64,000 bases of DNA, taken from the NCBI GenBank assembly GCA_023415825.1, contig JAEZJF010000022.1:620001-684000 (forward strand), read 5' to 3'. The notes under the pieces are model-generated. The model was not told the DNA's origin and did not search any database. It saw only the letters and a program-made list of their open reading frames with translations. This document shows, in pieces, positions 9,437 through 18,271 of this stretch. This stretch comes from Bacillota bacterium. GTDB taxonomy: Bacteria; Bacillota; Clostridia; DSM-8532. Position numbers and translations under genes: made by a program. Numbering within the stretch: position 1 is the first letter of the stretch; each line of letters begins with the position of its first letter.

Positions 9437-9458
9437 AAATCAACCAACCGTTTGATTT
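9437..9458. promoter_or_regulatory. Inverted repeat upstream of the ROK gene
   Basis: AAATCAA and TTGATTT are perfect 7-bp arms around an 8-bp spacer, 59 bases before the ROK start. The position suits autoregulation. No footprint data exist here, so this is a candidate operator only. Confidence 0.4.
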
Positions 9459-9542
9459 TCATATCCACCATTAAGTATACTCGATTTATTATCAAAACGC
9501 CATATTTTATAATCGTTAATTATCAAAATAATAAAAATAGGG

Positions 9543-9555
9543 AAACGTTTGTGTG
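9543..9555 (+). promoter_or_regulatory. Half-site shared with the 28-bp palindrome at 19167
   Basis: AAACGTTTGTGTG occurs here and as the centre plus right arm of the palindrome in front of the NagB-like gene. The left arm is not conserved. It lies about 80 bases upstream of the predicted transcription start of the sulfatase/transporter operon. Confidence 0.4.
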
Positions 9556-9594
9556 AATAATTAAAAAATAACTGTGAAAATATCGCCTAAACTA

Positions 9595-9623
9595 TTGACT
9601 TTAACCAAATGAATTCCTATAAT
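9595..9623 (+). promoter_or_regulatory. Sigma-A promoter of the sulfatase/ABC operon
   Basis: TTGACT at 9595-9600 and a perfect TATAAT at 9618-9623 are separated by 17 bases. The predicted start near 9630 gives a leader of about 160 bases that contains a palindrome and a tandem hairpin repeat. Confidence 0.8.
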
Positions 9624-9648
9624 AATTATTGAAATGATAATTAATAGC

Positions 9649-9665
9649 AATGATATTTTATCATT
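9649..9665. promoter_or_regulatory. Palindrome just downstream of the promoter
   Basis: AATGATA-TTT-TATCATT is a perfect 7-bp inverted repeat placed about 20-35 bases after the predicted transcription start. This is a classical repressor position, with the divergent ROK protein as the obvious candidate. Confidence 0.45.
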
Positions 9666-9687
9666 TTAAAAGAAAGGCCCTTTAATT

Positions 9688-9756
9688 AAGGAGCAATCGG
9701 AGGAATCCGATCATCCCTAAAGGAGCAATCGGAAGTTAAATTTCGATCATCCTTAA
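9688..9756 (+). repeat. Dispersed hairpin repeat, short tandem form (copy 1)
   Basis: Two adjacent units each begin GGAGCAATCGGA and end CGATCATCC, bounded by TTAAGGA-like and TCCTTAA-like ends. The first unit folds as ATCGGA-GGAA-TCCGAT with a GNRA-type loop, the second as ATCGGAA/TTTCGAT. It sits in the leader of the sulfatase/ABC operon. Related copies lie at 12612, 25161 and 25719. Confidence 0.75.
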
Positions 9757-9790
9757 AGGGTACTTATCAATGACTGGAGGTCATTCCTTT

Positions 9791-11149
9791 ATGTCAGCCA
9801 AGGAGAACATAGTCTTTTTCTTTTCCGACCAGCAGCGCTTTGATACACTAGGCTGCAATGGTCAGCCTCTTGATATCACACCCAATCTGGATACCTTCGC
9901 AAAAGAGGGAGTCAATTTCACAAGCTGCTTTACTCCACAGCCAGTGTGCGGACCTGCACGATCAGTGCTTCAATCCGGTTTATATCCCACACAGACAGGA
10001 TGCTTTACCAACCGTATTTCACTTCCCCTTGACATCAAGACCCTTGCCAATCACTTAACCGAAGCCGGTTACAATGTTGCCTATATAGGCAAATGGCATC
10101 TGGCCTCCGACAAGGACAAAAACGACTACCGCACGAGCAGCGTCCCCATAGAGCGCCGGGGCGGATACAACGATTACTGGATGGTTGCCGATATGCTGGA
10201 ATTTACCTCCCACGGATACGGCGGCTATGTCTATGACAAGGATGGGAACAAGGTAGAGTTTGACGGATACCGTTGCGACTGCCTGACCGATTACGCACTG
10301 GACTACATACGCAACTACAAGGATGATAAGCCGTTTTTTCTGATGATTTCCCATATCGAACCACATCACCAAAATGATCGCTTCTGCTATGAAGGCCCTC
10401 TTGGAAGTAAGGAGCAGTTCAAGGATTTTGTCAGACCCGAAGATCTGGAAGAAGGAAAAGGGGATTGGCAGGAGCACTACCCGGATTACCTGGGCTGCTG
10501 TCACTCTCTGGATTATAATTTCGGCAGGGTGGTTCAAGCCTTGAAGGAAAAGGACATCTACGATGACACCATGATGATCTATACTTCTGACCATGGCAAT
10601 CATTTCCGTACCCTTGCCTATGAGAAATCACCCAATGGCGGAACCGATGACTATAAGCGTACCAGCTTCGAGAATACCATTCATGTGCCCCTCCTCATAA
10701 AAGGTAAGTCTTTTAAGGGAGGAAAGAAAGAAAACAGGCTGGCCAGCCTCATTGATCTGCCCAAAACAATCATGACCGCCGCCGGATGCACCATTGAAGA
10801 TTGGGTGCAGGGGGATGCCTTACAGAATATCTTCACTGATCCGCAGTGGAAGCAGGAAGTCTATGTGCAGATCAGTGAATCCTATATTGGACGTGTCGTT
10901 CGGACTGACCGCTACAAATATGTAGTGCACGCACCCGATCTCAATCCTTGGGAGACCATGACCACAGATGTGTGGCATGAGAAATACCTGTTCGATCTGG
11001 AAAAAGACCCTTTAGAAAAAAGCAATCTGTTGGATGATCCCGATTATGCCCTGATTAAGGAAGATATGAGGTCCCGACTGCTGCGTTCGGCCAGAACAGC
11101 CGGAGAGAATATTGCCTCACTATTGCCTGCGAAGCAGGTAAATAAATAG
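9791..11149 (+). CDS. Sulfatase 3, S1 family
   Basis: The ATG at 9791 is chosen because GGAGG at 9776-9780 precedes it by 10 bases; the in-frame ATG at 9770 lacks a site. The product of 452 residues is a type I sulfatase with metal segment VFFFSDQQRFD, FGly motif C-G-P-A-R in QPVCGPARSVLQSG, GKWHLA carrying the catalytic Lys, and TSDHGNHFRT. No signal peptide is present, so cytoplasmic action is expected. It is the first gene of an operon that continues with a sugar ABC importer, which ties desulfation to uptake of the same substrate. Confidence 0.87.
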   Translation: MSAKENIVFFFSDQQRFDTLGCNGQPLDITPNLDTFAKEGVNFTSCFTPQPVCGPARSVLQSGLYPTQTGCFTNRISLPLDIKTLANHLTEAGYNVAYIGKWHLASDKDKNDYRTSSVPIERRGGYNDYWMVADMLEFTSHGYGGYVYDKDGNKVEFDGYRCDCLTDYALDYIRNYKDDKPFFLMISHIEPHHQNDRFCYEGPLGSKEQFKDFVRPEDLEEGKGDWQEHYPDYLGCCHSLDYNFGRVVQALKEKDIYDDTMMIYTSDHGNHFRTLAYEKSPNGGTDDYKRTSFENTIHVPLLIKGKSFKGGKKENRLASLIDLPKTIMTAAGCTIEDWVQGDALQNIFTDPQWKQEVYVQISESYIGRVVRTDRYKYVVHAPDLNPWETMTTDVWHEKYLFDLEKDPLEKSNLLDDPDYALIKEDMRSRLLRSARTAGENIASLLPAKQVNK

Positions 11150-11174
11150 ATGATATATGAAAGGGGTTTTCTTT

Positions 11175-12545
11175 ATGAAACGAAGTATTCATGCGGTCGT
11201 TAGTCTGTTATTGGTGGTCATGCTCGTCGTTGCGGGTTGTTCGTCAAAGCCCGTAACACCAAGCCCTTCAACAAGTAACAATCCATCAGACTCCCCTAAC
11301 TCCCAGCCGTCAAAATCAAATGTTACCCTTACATACTGGGCAGCGCCGCTTGCCAGCAACGAACGGACTGTTGAGGTTTGGAACAGCGTTTTAGCAGGTT
11401 TGAAAGAGGAAACCGGCATCAGTGTCGCCATGGAAGTAGTGCCCTGGGCAGATACCACCAAAAAGGTCACTACCGCCATTACCTCTGGTGTAGGGCCGGA
11501 CATTATCGGCTGTGGAAACAACATGTCGGTTCAATTGTCTCCAACCGGAGCGCTTCTTCCTTTGACCAATGAGCGGATGGCTAAAATCGGCGGTGCCGAT
11601 ATCTTCTATCCCAATGTTACCGGTGAGGAAGGGAAAGACCCTGTTACCATTTCCTTGAACGGCGGTGTACATCTTCTGGTGTACAATGTGGAAGCATATA
11701 AGAGTGTAGGACTTGATACCATCCCCGAAGACTGGGATACCTTTATCAAGGCTGCACAGAAGCTCACCAAGGATACCGACGGCAATGGCAAAGCAGATGT
11801 TTTTGGCTTCGGTATGTTCGGCAAGCCTACTCAGAGCTGGAAGATGTTCTACAATCGTTTCGTACAGCATGGCGGACAGCTTCTGGATTCCAACGGTATT
11901 CCCGGATTTAACTCACAGGCAGGTAAAGACACCCTTCAGTTTATAGGCGATATGATCGCAAACTATAAGATCGTTCCTCCTGCGGCAGCCGAATGGACTC
12001 AGGACGATATGACCAATGCCTTTATCAACGGTCAGATATTCGCAGGAACCATCGACAATGAAACCATCGGTACCATCAAGAAATCTGCAATGAAGGATAA
12101 CTTCATGGTAGCCGAGTTACCCTACATCCTTCCCGGCAAGACAGAAGGTACCCGTTGCAGCGGCCATACCGGCGGTTCAAATCTGGGTATTTTCAGCAAA
12201 ACCAAGTACGAAGAAGAAAGCTTAAAGTTCCTGGCCTATGTATCCCGCCCTGAAATCAGCCAAAAAGTATGCAGCGAATTTGGTGTTCTCTCGGCAGTCA
12301 AGGCAGTTTATGAAGGCAAAGAGCTGGATCCCATCACACAGGTACAGATCGATGTCACCAACCGTGCGGCAGTAACCATGCCTTTGAGGCCTTATTTCCT
12401 GCCAAGCATTAACGCAGCAGCAACAACTGTACAAAACGTGATGTTCGCTGCAGCTACCAATTCTCTAACTCCAGGACTTATTGACGATGAAATGAAGAAG
12501 CTTGATGCGGAAGTCAGAAGCAAGGTCGAAGCCGCCGCAAAATAA
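11175..12545 (+). CDS. Sugar ABC transporter substrate-binding lipoprotein
   Basis: The start at 11175 is supported by AAGGGG eight bases upstream. The signal peptide ends in the lipobox VVAGC and is followed by a Ser/Pro/Asn linker. The mature domain is a family 1 (UgpB/MalE-like) solute-binding protein: LTYWAAP at the start of the fold, DIIGCGNNMSVQL, and a TDGNGKADVFGFG loop typical of oligosaccharide receptors. The total is 456 residues. It lies 25 bases after sulfatase 3 and feeds the two permeases at 12686 and 13613. The ligand is probably a sulfated mono- or oligosaccharide, inferred from context. Confidence 0.88.
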   Translation: MKRSIHAVVSLLLVVMLVVAGCSSKPVTPSPSTSNNPSDSPNSQPSKSNVTLTYWAAPLASNERTVEVWNSVLAGLKEETGISVAMEVVPWADTTKKVTTAITSGVGPDIIGCGNNMSVQLSPTGALLPLTNERMAKIGGADIFYPNVTGEEGKDPVTISLNGGVHLLVYNVEAYKSVGLDTIPEDWDTFIKAAQKLTKDTDGNGKADVFGFGMFGKPTQSWKMFYNRFVQHGGQLLDSNGIPGFNSQAGKDTLQFIGDMIANYKIVPPAAAEWTQDDMTNAFINGQIFAGTIDNETIGTIKKSAMKDNFMVAELPYILPGKTEGTRCSGHTGGSNLGIFSKTKYEEESLKFLAYVSRPEISQKVCSEFGVLSAVKAVYEGKELDPITQVQIDVTNRAAVTMPLRPYFLPSINAAATTVQNVMFAAATNSLTPGLIDDEMKKLDAEVRSKVEAAAK

Positions 12546-12570
12546 AAGTGTATGTAACTCACCTTCTTAT

Positions 12571-12604
12571 GGGCTCTCCTCTTAAAAAGGGAGAGCCCGC
12601 ATTT
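12571..12604 (+). terminator. Terminator-like hairpin between receptor and permease genes
   Basis: GGGCTCTCC pairs with GGAGAGCCC around CTTAAAAAG, followed by GCATTTTC. The U-run is weak. An attenuating or mRNA-stabilising hairpin after a binding-protein gene is common and would keep receptor expression above permease expression. Confidence 0.6.
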
Positions 12605-12611
12605 TCAAGAC

Positions 12612-12667
12612 AAAGGATAATCGAAGCTCAATTGCTCCTGGGATGATCGAAGCTCGATTGCTCCTTA
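12612..12667 (-). repeat. Dispersed hairpin repeat, short tandem form (copy 2)
   Basis: Read on the minus strand there are two units, GGAGCAATCGA...TTCGATCATCC and GGAGCAATTGA...TTCGATTATCC, bounded by CTTAAGGA and TCCTT. It is inverted relative to copy 1 and lies between two genes of the same operon, so it is transcribed. Confidence 0.7.
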
Positions 12668-12685
12668 AGTAACGGAGGTAGCGCG

Positions 12686-13612
12686 ATGAGAAGTCAGTTG
12701 TTAACGCAACATCAGAAGAAGATGCGCTTTGTCTATATGGTCATTATTCCGGCATTGTTTCTGGAATTGTTCATTCATATTATCCCTATGGTTCTCGGAG
12801 CGGTAGTTTCGATGAAAGCGGTCAACATCAATACCCTAGGTGATTGGCTCAAAGCACCGTTCGTTGGATTTTCAAATTATTCACAGTTTTTAAAGCCCGG
12901 CTCGGTTTTGGCTGAAAAATTTCAATCCTCTGCCTTGACCACCCTCAAATACGGAGTCACGGCTAAGATCTTCCACTTTGGACTGGGACTTTGGGGAGCT
13001 ATGATCCTCAATAACGAATTTAAAGGCAGAAGCCTTTTCAGGACCATTTTTATGATTCCCTATGCCATTCCTATCTTCATTTCCGGTATTTCATGGAAAT
13101 TCATGTTTCAGAAAGAATGGGGCCTCATTAACTATATTCTTGTAGATAAACTGCATTGGCTTGCAGAGAAACCCTTCTGGCTGGTGGGTGATAACGCCCT
13201 GTGGGCAGTGGTGACCGCCCAGGTATGGAGAGGCTGGTCCTTCCATTTTATAATGATCCTTGCCGGCCTGCAGACCATATCCAAGGATCAATATGAGGCT
13301 GTCGATATAGATGGCGGCAACGCCTGGCATAAGTTCCGTCACGTTACTCTTGTAGGCTTGCAGCCGGTGCTGACAACCCTGCTGGTTGTCAATGGCATGA
13401 AGATCCTCAATGAGTTTGAAACCACCTTTGTCATGTTGAGCGAACGTCCGCCTGCAAGTGCGAATATGATGAGCATCAATGTCTATGATCAAGCCTTCAA
13501 TAATTGGAATTTTGGTCTTGCATCGGCCAACTCTCTGGCCTGGGTACTTGCCATTGTCGCCCTATCTCTGATTATGATGAAATTCCTGATGCCGAAGGAG
13601 GAGACGAATTAA
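12686..13612 (+). CDS. Sugar ABC transporter permease, MalF-like
   Basis: This 308-residue membrane protein has about six transmembrane helices and a cytoplasmic EAA loop, YEAVDIDGGNAWHKFRHV, that contacts the ATPase. GGAGG precedes the start. It is followed without a gap by the second permease. No ATPase gene accompanies the pair, so a shared MsmK/UgpC-type ATPase elsewhere is expected, as is usual for Firmicute oligosaccharide importers. Confidence 0.9.
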   Translation: MRSQLLTQHQKKMRFVYMVIIPALFLELFIHIIPMVLGAVVSMKAVNINTLGDWLKAPFVGFSNYSQFLKPGSVLAEKFQSSALTTLKYGVTAKIFHFGLGLWGAMILNNEFKGRSLFRTIFMIPYAIPIFISGISWKFMFQKEWGLINYILVDKLHWLAEKPFWLVGDNALWAVVTAQVWRGWSFHFIMILAGLQTISKDQYEAVDIDGGNAWHKFRHVTLVGLQPVLTTLLVVNGMKILNEFETTFVMLSERPPASANMMSINVYDQAFNNWNFGLASANSLAWVLAIVALSLIMMKFLMPKEETN

Positions 13613-14479
13613 ATGAGTAGAAAATCAAAATTCAAACTCAGTAAAATACTCTATAAGATATTTTTTGTCTTCAGCCTGGCAGTACTCAGCACCTATGTGC
13701 TGCTTCCTATCGTGAATATGGCCATTGCCTCAGTTAAGCCCCTGGATGAAATTCAGATTATCAGTGATTCCATTCTGCCGAAGAAATTCGACTTTGGGTC
13801 TTATTCAAGGATGTGGAAGACAGTACCCCTCATTAAATACATTAAAAATACCTTTATTGTTGTAAGTATTTCAACCTTGCTGTCAGTGACTATTTCAGTC
13901 TTTGTGGGCTATGTTCTCCATCGTTTCAGATTCAAGGGCAACAAAGCCTTTGGAAAGATGCTGATTTTTGCACAGATGCTGCCGGGAATTCTCTTTCTGC
14001 TTCCGCTTTACATGCTGTTTATGCTCATCTTTCAGCAAACAGGTCTGCAGCTTGTGGGGACCTATAAGGGATTGATAATCACCTACATGACCTTTTCGCT
14101 TCCGTTTTCCATTTGGATGATGAGAAGCTATTACCAATCCATACCCATAGAGCTGGATGAAGCGGCTACCATTGACGGCTGCGGCCATTTTAGAACACTC
14201 ATCAGCATCATATTGCCGGTAGCAAAACCCGGTGTCATCGGTGTGAGTATTTACTCGTTCATGGTAGGCTGGGAGGAAATCATGTTTGCCAGTGTTCTAA
14301 CAAGTGATGCAACCCAGACCATTTCTGTGGGTCTTCGAAACTACCAATCGGCTCAGGTGGTGTATTGGAATGAAATGATGGCGGCAGCGCTTACTGTAAC
14401 GGTTCCGGTTGTTATCGGATTCCTGTTCCTGCAGAAGTACTTGATACAAGGGCTGACCGCAGGAAGCGTAAAAGGCTAA
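13613..14479 (+). CDS. Sugar ABC transporter permease, MalG-like
   Basis: This 288-residue inner-membrane permease has the EAA loop LDEAATIDGCGHFRTLISII. Its ATG follows directly on the upstream stop codon, so the two permeases are translationally coupled. It ends 15 bases before sulfatase 4. Together with the receptor at 11175 it forms the importer of the locus. Confidence 0.9.
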   Translation: MSRKSKFKLSKILYKIFFVFSLAVLSTYVLLPIVNMAIASVKPLDEIQIISDSILPKKFDFGSYSRMWKTVPLIKYIKNTFIVVSISTLLSVTISVFVGYVLHRFRFKGNKAFGKMLIFAQMLPGILFLLPLYMLFMLIFQQTGLQLVGTYKGLIITYMTFSLPFSIWMMRSYYQSIPIELDEAATIDGCGHFRTLISIILPVAKPGVIGVSIYSFMVGWEEIMFASVLTSDATQTISVGLRNYQSAQVVYWNEMMAAALTVTVPVVIGFLFLQKYLIQGLTAGSVKG

Positions 14480-14494
14480 TTGGAGGAAAGAAAC

Positions 14495-15880
14495 ATGCCA
14501 ATGTACAGCGATAGTTCAACAAAGAATAATAAACCCAATGTGATCTGGATTCTTTCAGACCAGCATCGCGTTCAGGCCACGGGCTATATGGGAGACAGCA
14601 ATGCCAGAACCCCTAATATGGATCGTCTGGCTGCCACAGGAGCTAATTTTGTCAATGCCTACGCGGGCTATCCACTTTGCTGCCCGTTCCGGGGTTCCCT
14701 CCTGACCAGTGCCTACCCCAACAAATGCGTACCCGGTCATGAGTATCCTCTTCCGGAGGGTATGAAAACCGTTGCCGATTGTTTTAACAACGAGGGGTAT
14801 GATACCTTCTATCTGGGAAAATGGCATTTGGACGGTGTAAAAGAAAAGGATGTGCCTACCAATGTACACGTCGTACCCCGAAGCCGTCGGGGAGGGTTCA
14901 GAAAGTGGATAGGCTATGAAAACAACAACAGCCAATATGATTGCTGGATGCACGGTCACAAGGATGATGATGAGGTTTCCCTGTTCCGTTTGAAGGGGTA
15001 TGAAACTGATGCGCTGACAGACAGGTTTATTGAATACCTGGACGAAAAACACCAAACCCGGGAACCTTACTTTGCTGTTTTGTCGGTGCAGCCCCCCCAT
15101 GAACCCCATGTAGCCCCTCCGGAATACATGGAAAAATATAATCCAGCAGAAATCAAGCTCCGGCCCAACGTCCCCAGCTCCGATAAGTTGGTGAACAAGG
15201 TGCGGAGGGATCTTGCCGGTTACTATGCTCAAATCGAAAACTTTGACTATAATGTGGGAAGAGTCCTCCAGCATCTGATCGATTCGGGAGACTATTTTAA
15301 CACCCATATTATTGTGATGAGTGATCACGGGGACTGTCACGGCTCCAACGGACATCTCAGGAAGAACATTCCCCATGAGGAAGCTACCCGTATTCCTTTC
15401 ATCATTAGCGGAGAAATTCCGGCCCCCTATAACTTTGACGGCCGCTTAAGCGGGGACGTTTCCGAGGTTCTCATCAATCATGTGGATATAGCGCCGACTA
15501 CTCTGGGCCTGTGCGGTATTGAAAAGCCCCAATGGATGGAGGGAACGGATTACTCGGGATATCGCCTGGAGTGGCGGAAAAAGCCTGAGGCGAAACCCGA
15601 CTCGGTTTATCTGCAATCCATTGTACCAACCCTCCATGGTAATGGAGCCGATCGGCCCTGGCGCGGAATTGTTACCCAAGACGGTTGGAAGTATGCTTGC
15701 TTCGAAGAAATGCCCTGGCTGATGTTCAACCTCAATGATGATTCCTACGAAATGGTGAATCTTGCACTGGAGCCTCCTTACTTTACTAAACGTGCGGAGC
15801 TGCACCAAAAGCTTCAGGAATGGATTGACCGTACCGATGATGACTTTAAGCTGCCCGCCATTAGGACAAAGCGATCATAA
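14495..15880 (+). CDS. Sulfatase 4, S1 family
   Basis: The ATG at 14495 follows GGAGG at 14482-14486; an upstream in-frame TTG at 14480 precedes the ribosome site and is rejected. The product of 461 residues has metal segment VIWILSDQHR, FGly motif C-C-P-F-R in YPLCCPFRGSLLTS (the first Cys is the one to be converted), GKWHLDG, and MSDHGDCHG. No signal peptide is present. It is co-transcribed with the importer and with sulfatase 5, 13 bases downstream. The substrate is unknown. Confidence 0.87.
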   Translation: MPMYSDSSTKNNKPNVIWILSDQHRVQATGYMGDSNARTPNMDRLAATGANFVNAYAGYPLCCPFRGSLLTSAYPNKCVPGHEYPLPEGMKTVADCFNNEGYDTFYLGKWHLDGVKEKDVPTNVHVVPRSRRGGFRKWIGYENNNSQYDCWMHGHKDDDEVSLFRLKGYETDALTDRFIEYLDEKHQTREPYFAVLSVQPPHEPHVAPPEYMEKYNPAEIKLRPNVPSSDKLVNKVRRDLAGYYAQIENFDYNVGRVLQHLIDSGDYFNTHIIVMSDHGDCHGSNGHLRKNIPHEEATRIPFIISGEIPAPYNFDGRLSGDVSEVLINHVDIAPTTLGLCGIEKPQWMEGTDYSGYRLEWRKKPEAKPDSVYLQSIVPTLHGNGADRPWRGIVTQDGWKYACFEEMPWLMFNLNDDSYEMVNLALEPPYFTKRAELHQKLQEWIDRTDDDFKLPAIRTKRS

Positions 15881-15893
15881 GCGGAGGTATCCC

Positions 15894-17378
15894 ATGAGAA
15901 CCATAATGATTTTTTATGATTCCCTTAATCGGAGGATGCTCTCGCCTTATGGCTGTGAATGGATCAAAACACCGAATTTTGACCGATTGGCCAGGCACAG
16001 TGCGACCTTTGACTCCTCCTACGTGGGCAGTATGCCTTGCATGCCTGCCAGACGGGATCTCCATACCGGGCGCATCAACTTCCTCCATAGAAGCTGGGGC
16101 CCTCTGGAGCCCTATGATCAGTCCATGATCACGCTTTTGAAGCAGCATGGGGTTTATACCCATTTGATCAGCGATCATATGCATTATTGGGAGGAGGGAG
16201 GGGCCAATTACCATACCAAGTACAATTCATGGGAAATTGTACGCGGACAGGAAGGGGATGCCTGGAAAGCCCATGTGGGAGAATTCCCCGATACCTCCCG
16301 CATGCTGGGCCGTAATGATGAATGCCGGGCCAGAGAATTGGTCAACCGCCTCTATATGGTGAATCCGGAGGATTATCCCATTGATCAGGTATTCTCCCTG
16401 GGGCTTCTGTTCCTGAAACAAAATGTGGATCAGGATAACTGGCTGCTCCAGATTGAATCCTTTGATCCCCACGAGCCCTTTCATTCCCATGAAAAGTACA
16501 AGAGCCTGTACCCCGATGACTATGATGGAGAGGAATTTGACTGGCCCGATTACAAGCGGGTCACTGAGACCCCTGAACAGGTCAGGCACGCCCAATTGCA
16601 GTATGCATCATTGGTGACGGCCTGTGACGACCATTTAGGCAAGGTTCTGGATTTTATGGACGACCATGGCATGTGGAAAGATACCATGCTGATTGTGTGC
16701 ACCGATCACGGTTATTTGCTGGGTGAACACGGGTGGTGGGCTAAAAGCCGGCAGCCCCTTTACAATGAGCTTGCCAACACACCTTTCTTCATATGGGACC
16801 CCCGGTGCAAAATACAGGATGAGCGACGCTCACAGCTTGTTCAGCTCATTGATATTGCTCCAACCCTGCTGGAAGCGTATCATATTCCTGTTCCAGAGGT
16901 CATGGAGGGTGTCTCCCTGTATGACTGTCTGCAAAACAACGGAAAAACCAGAGAAGGAGCTTTGTTTGGGTTACATGGCTGTCATGTTAATGTGACCGAT
17001 GGAAGAACAGTTTATATGCGTGCTCCTCTCGAAGAGAATAAGCCCCTTTACGACTATACGTTGATGCCGTCCAATATGAAGAGCCCCTTCCCGGTTGAGC
17101 GCATGCGTGAGGCAAAGATGACGGCTCCCTTTTCCTTTACGCAAGGGATGCCGCTCTTGAAGATTCCGGCCAGACTTTGGGCACCCATTGATTTTAATGA
17201 ATATGGCAATCTTCTTTTTGATCTTGAAGAAGATCCGGAACAGCTTCATCCCCATAACGATCCTGTGACGGAGCAGCGCATGGTTGAACTTATGACTTCA
17301 ATGATGGAAAACAACGATTGTCCTGTGGACCAATACATCCGGTTGGGTCTGACTCCGCCTGAGAACAGATTGAAATGA
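15894..17378 (+). CDS. Sulfatase 5, divergent S1 family
   Basis: The start at 15894 is set by GCGGAGG just upstream. The protein of 494 residues has metal segment IMIFYDSLNRR, where the second Asp is Ser, FGly motif C-M-P-A-R in MPCMPARRDLHTG, FDPHEPF, and CTDHGYLLGEHG. No signal peptide is present. The YDSLNRRMLSPYG opening defines a distinct group often found beside other sulfatases. It is followed 17 bases later by a mutarotase-like gene. The altered metal segment may change the metal site, but the FGly and DHG elements are intact. Confidence 0.85.
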   Translation: MRTIMIFYDSLNRRMLSPYGCEWIKTPNFDRLARHSATFDSSYVGSMPCMPARRDLHTGRINFLHRSWGPLEPYDQSMITLLKQHGVYTHLISDHMHYWEEGGANYHTKYNSWEIVRGQEGDAWKAHVGEFPDTSRMLGRNDECRARELVNRLYMVNPEDYPIDQVFSLGLLFLKQNVDQDNWLLQIESFDPHEPFHSHEKYKSLYPDDYDGEEFDWPDYKRVTETPEQVRHAQLQYASLVTACDDHLGKVLDFMDDHGMWKDTMLIVCTDHGYLLGEHGWWAKSRQPLYNELANTPFFIWDPRCKIQDERRSQLVQLIDIAPTLLEAYHIPVPEVMEGVSLYDCLQNNGKTREGALFGLHGCHVNVTDGRTVYMRAPLEENKPLYDYTLMPSNMKSPFPVERMREAKMTAPFSFTQGMPLLKIPARLWAPIDFNEYGNLLFDLEEDPEQLHPHNDPVTEQRMVELMTSMMENNDCPVDQYIRLGLTPPENRLK

Positions 17379-17395
17379 ATAGGTAAAGAGACATT

Positions 17396-18253
17396 ATGAT
17401 TATAGCAATTGAAAAGCATGGAGCCAGAGCACACATCGATACATTGGGTGCGCAATTGATTTCGTTTGAAAGAAGGGGAGTGGAGTGCCTGTGGCAGGGT
17501 GATGCGTCATCCTGGAATGGGCACTCGCCCTTTTTATTCCCCGTTATCGGCAAGGTCAATGAGGGGTGCTTTACCATTGAGGGGCTTGCCTATCCTACGG
17601 AGATTCATGGCTTTGCCAAGGATTTCTGTTGGGAACTCACGAAAAAAGAAGACACAAGAATTGAACTTGTGCTGGCTTCAAGTCCTGAGACCCTCCGGCA
17701 TTATCCCTTTGATTTTATTCTTGGGAGTACCTTTGAAATGACCGACGGCGGACTTGTCATTGAACGGAGGATCACCAATGCCTCCAACCGCCTCATGCCT
17801 TTTTTCTCAGGAGAGCATCCGGGGTTTAAGGTTCCCCTTTTGCCTGACGATGAATTTGACAAATGTGTGCTGGAATTCGAACGAAAGGAAACAGTTAATG
17901 CCTATGATTACAGCGGGACGTTCAGGGGGCAGAGCTATCCCTGCCTTAATAACGAGCAACGTATTGAGCTGACGCGCTCCCTTTTCAATGAAAAACGGGT
18001 TCTTCTTTTGTATGGATTGAAATCCGAAAGCGTCACGCTCCATTGCCGAAACCGGCCCTCTGTCACTCTGGGCATCAAGGGGTTTTCCAGTCTTGGAATC
18101 TGGACCACACCCCAAAAAGCGGCGTTTGTCTGTATTGAGCCCTGGAACGGGCTCCCATCCAAAGAGGACTCGCCACTGGAGCTTTCCCGAAAAGAAGGGG
18201 TTACCCTTCTAGAGCCCCAACAAAGCTTCACATACAGCTATTTTATCCGTTGA
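17396..18253 (+). CDS. Aldose 1-epimerase family protein, LacX-like
   Basis: This 285-residue protein of the galactose-mutarotase superfamily catalyses anomer interconversion of a hexose or hexose-6-phosphate in known relatives. Recognisable elements are SPFLFPVIGKV, THE LacX-type HGFAKDFCW region near residue 66 and SGEHPGFKVPLL, where LacX proteins carry a GGHPAF motif. It is the last gene of the operon starting at 9791. A mutarotase fits a pathway whose downstream isomerases prefer one anomer. The specific sugar is not known. Confidence 0.8.
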   Translation: MIIAIEKHGARAHIDTLGAQLISFERRGVECLWQGDASSWNGHSPFLFPVIGKVNEGCFTIEGLAYPTEIHGFAKDFCWELTKKEDTRIELVLASSPETLRHYPFDFILGSTFEMTDGGLVIERRITNASNRLMPFFSGEHPGFKVPLLPDDEFDKCVLEFERKETVNAYDYSGTFRGQSYPCLNNEQRIELTRSLFNEKRVLLLYGLKSESVTLHCRNRPSVTLGIKGFSSLGIWTTPQKAAFVCIEPWNGLPSKEDSPLELSRKEGVTLLEPQQSFTYSYFIR

Positions 18254-18271
18254 CACGTTCCTATGTTTTTC

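Noticed and set aside
9543..9558. CcpA catabolite-response element
   Set aside because: The match to TGNAANCGNTNNCA has mismatches at key outer positions; the similarity to the 28-bp palindrome explains it better.
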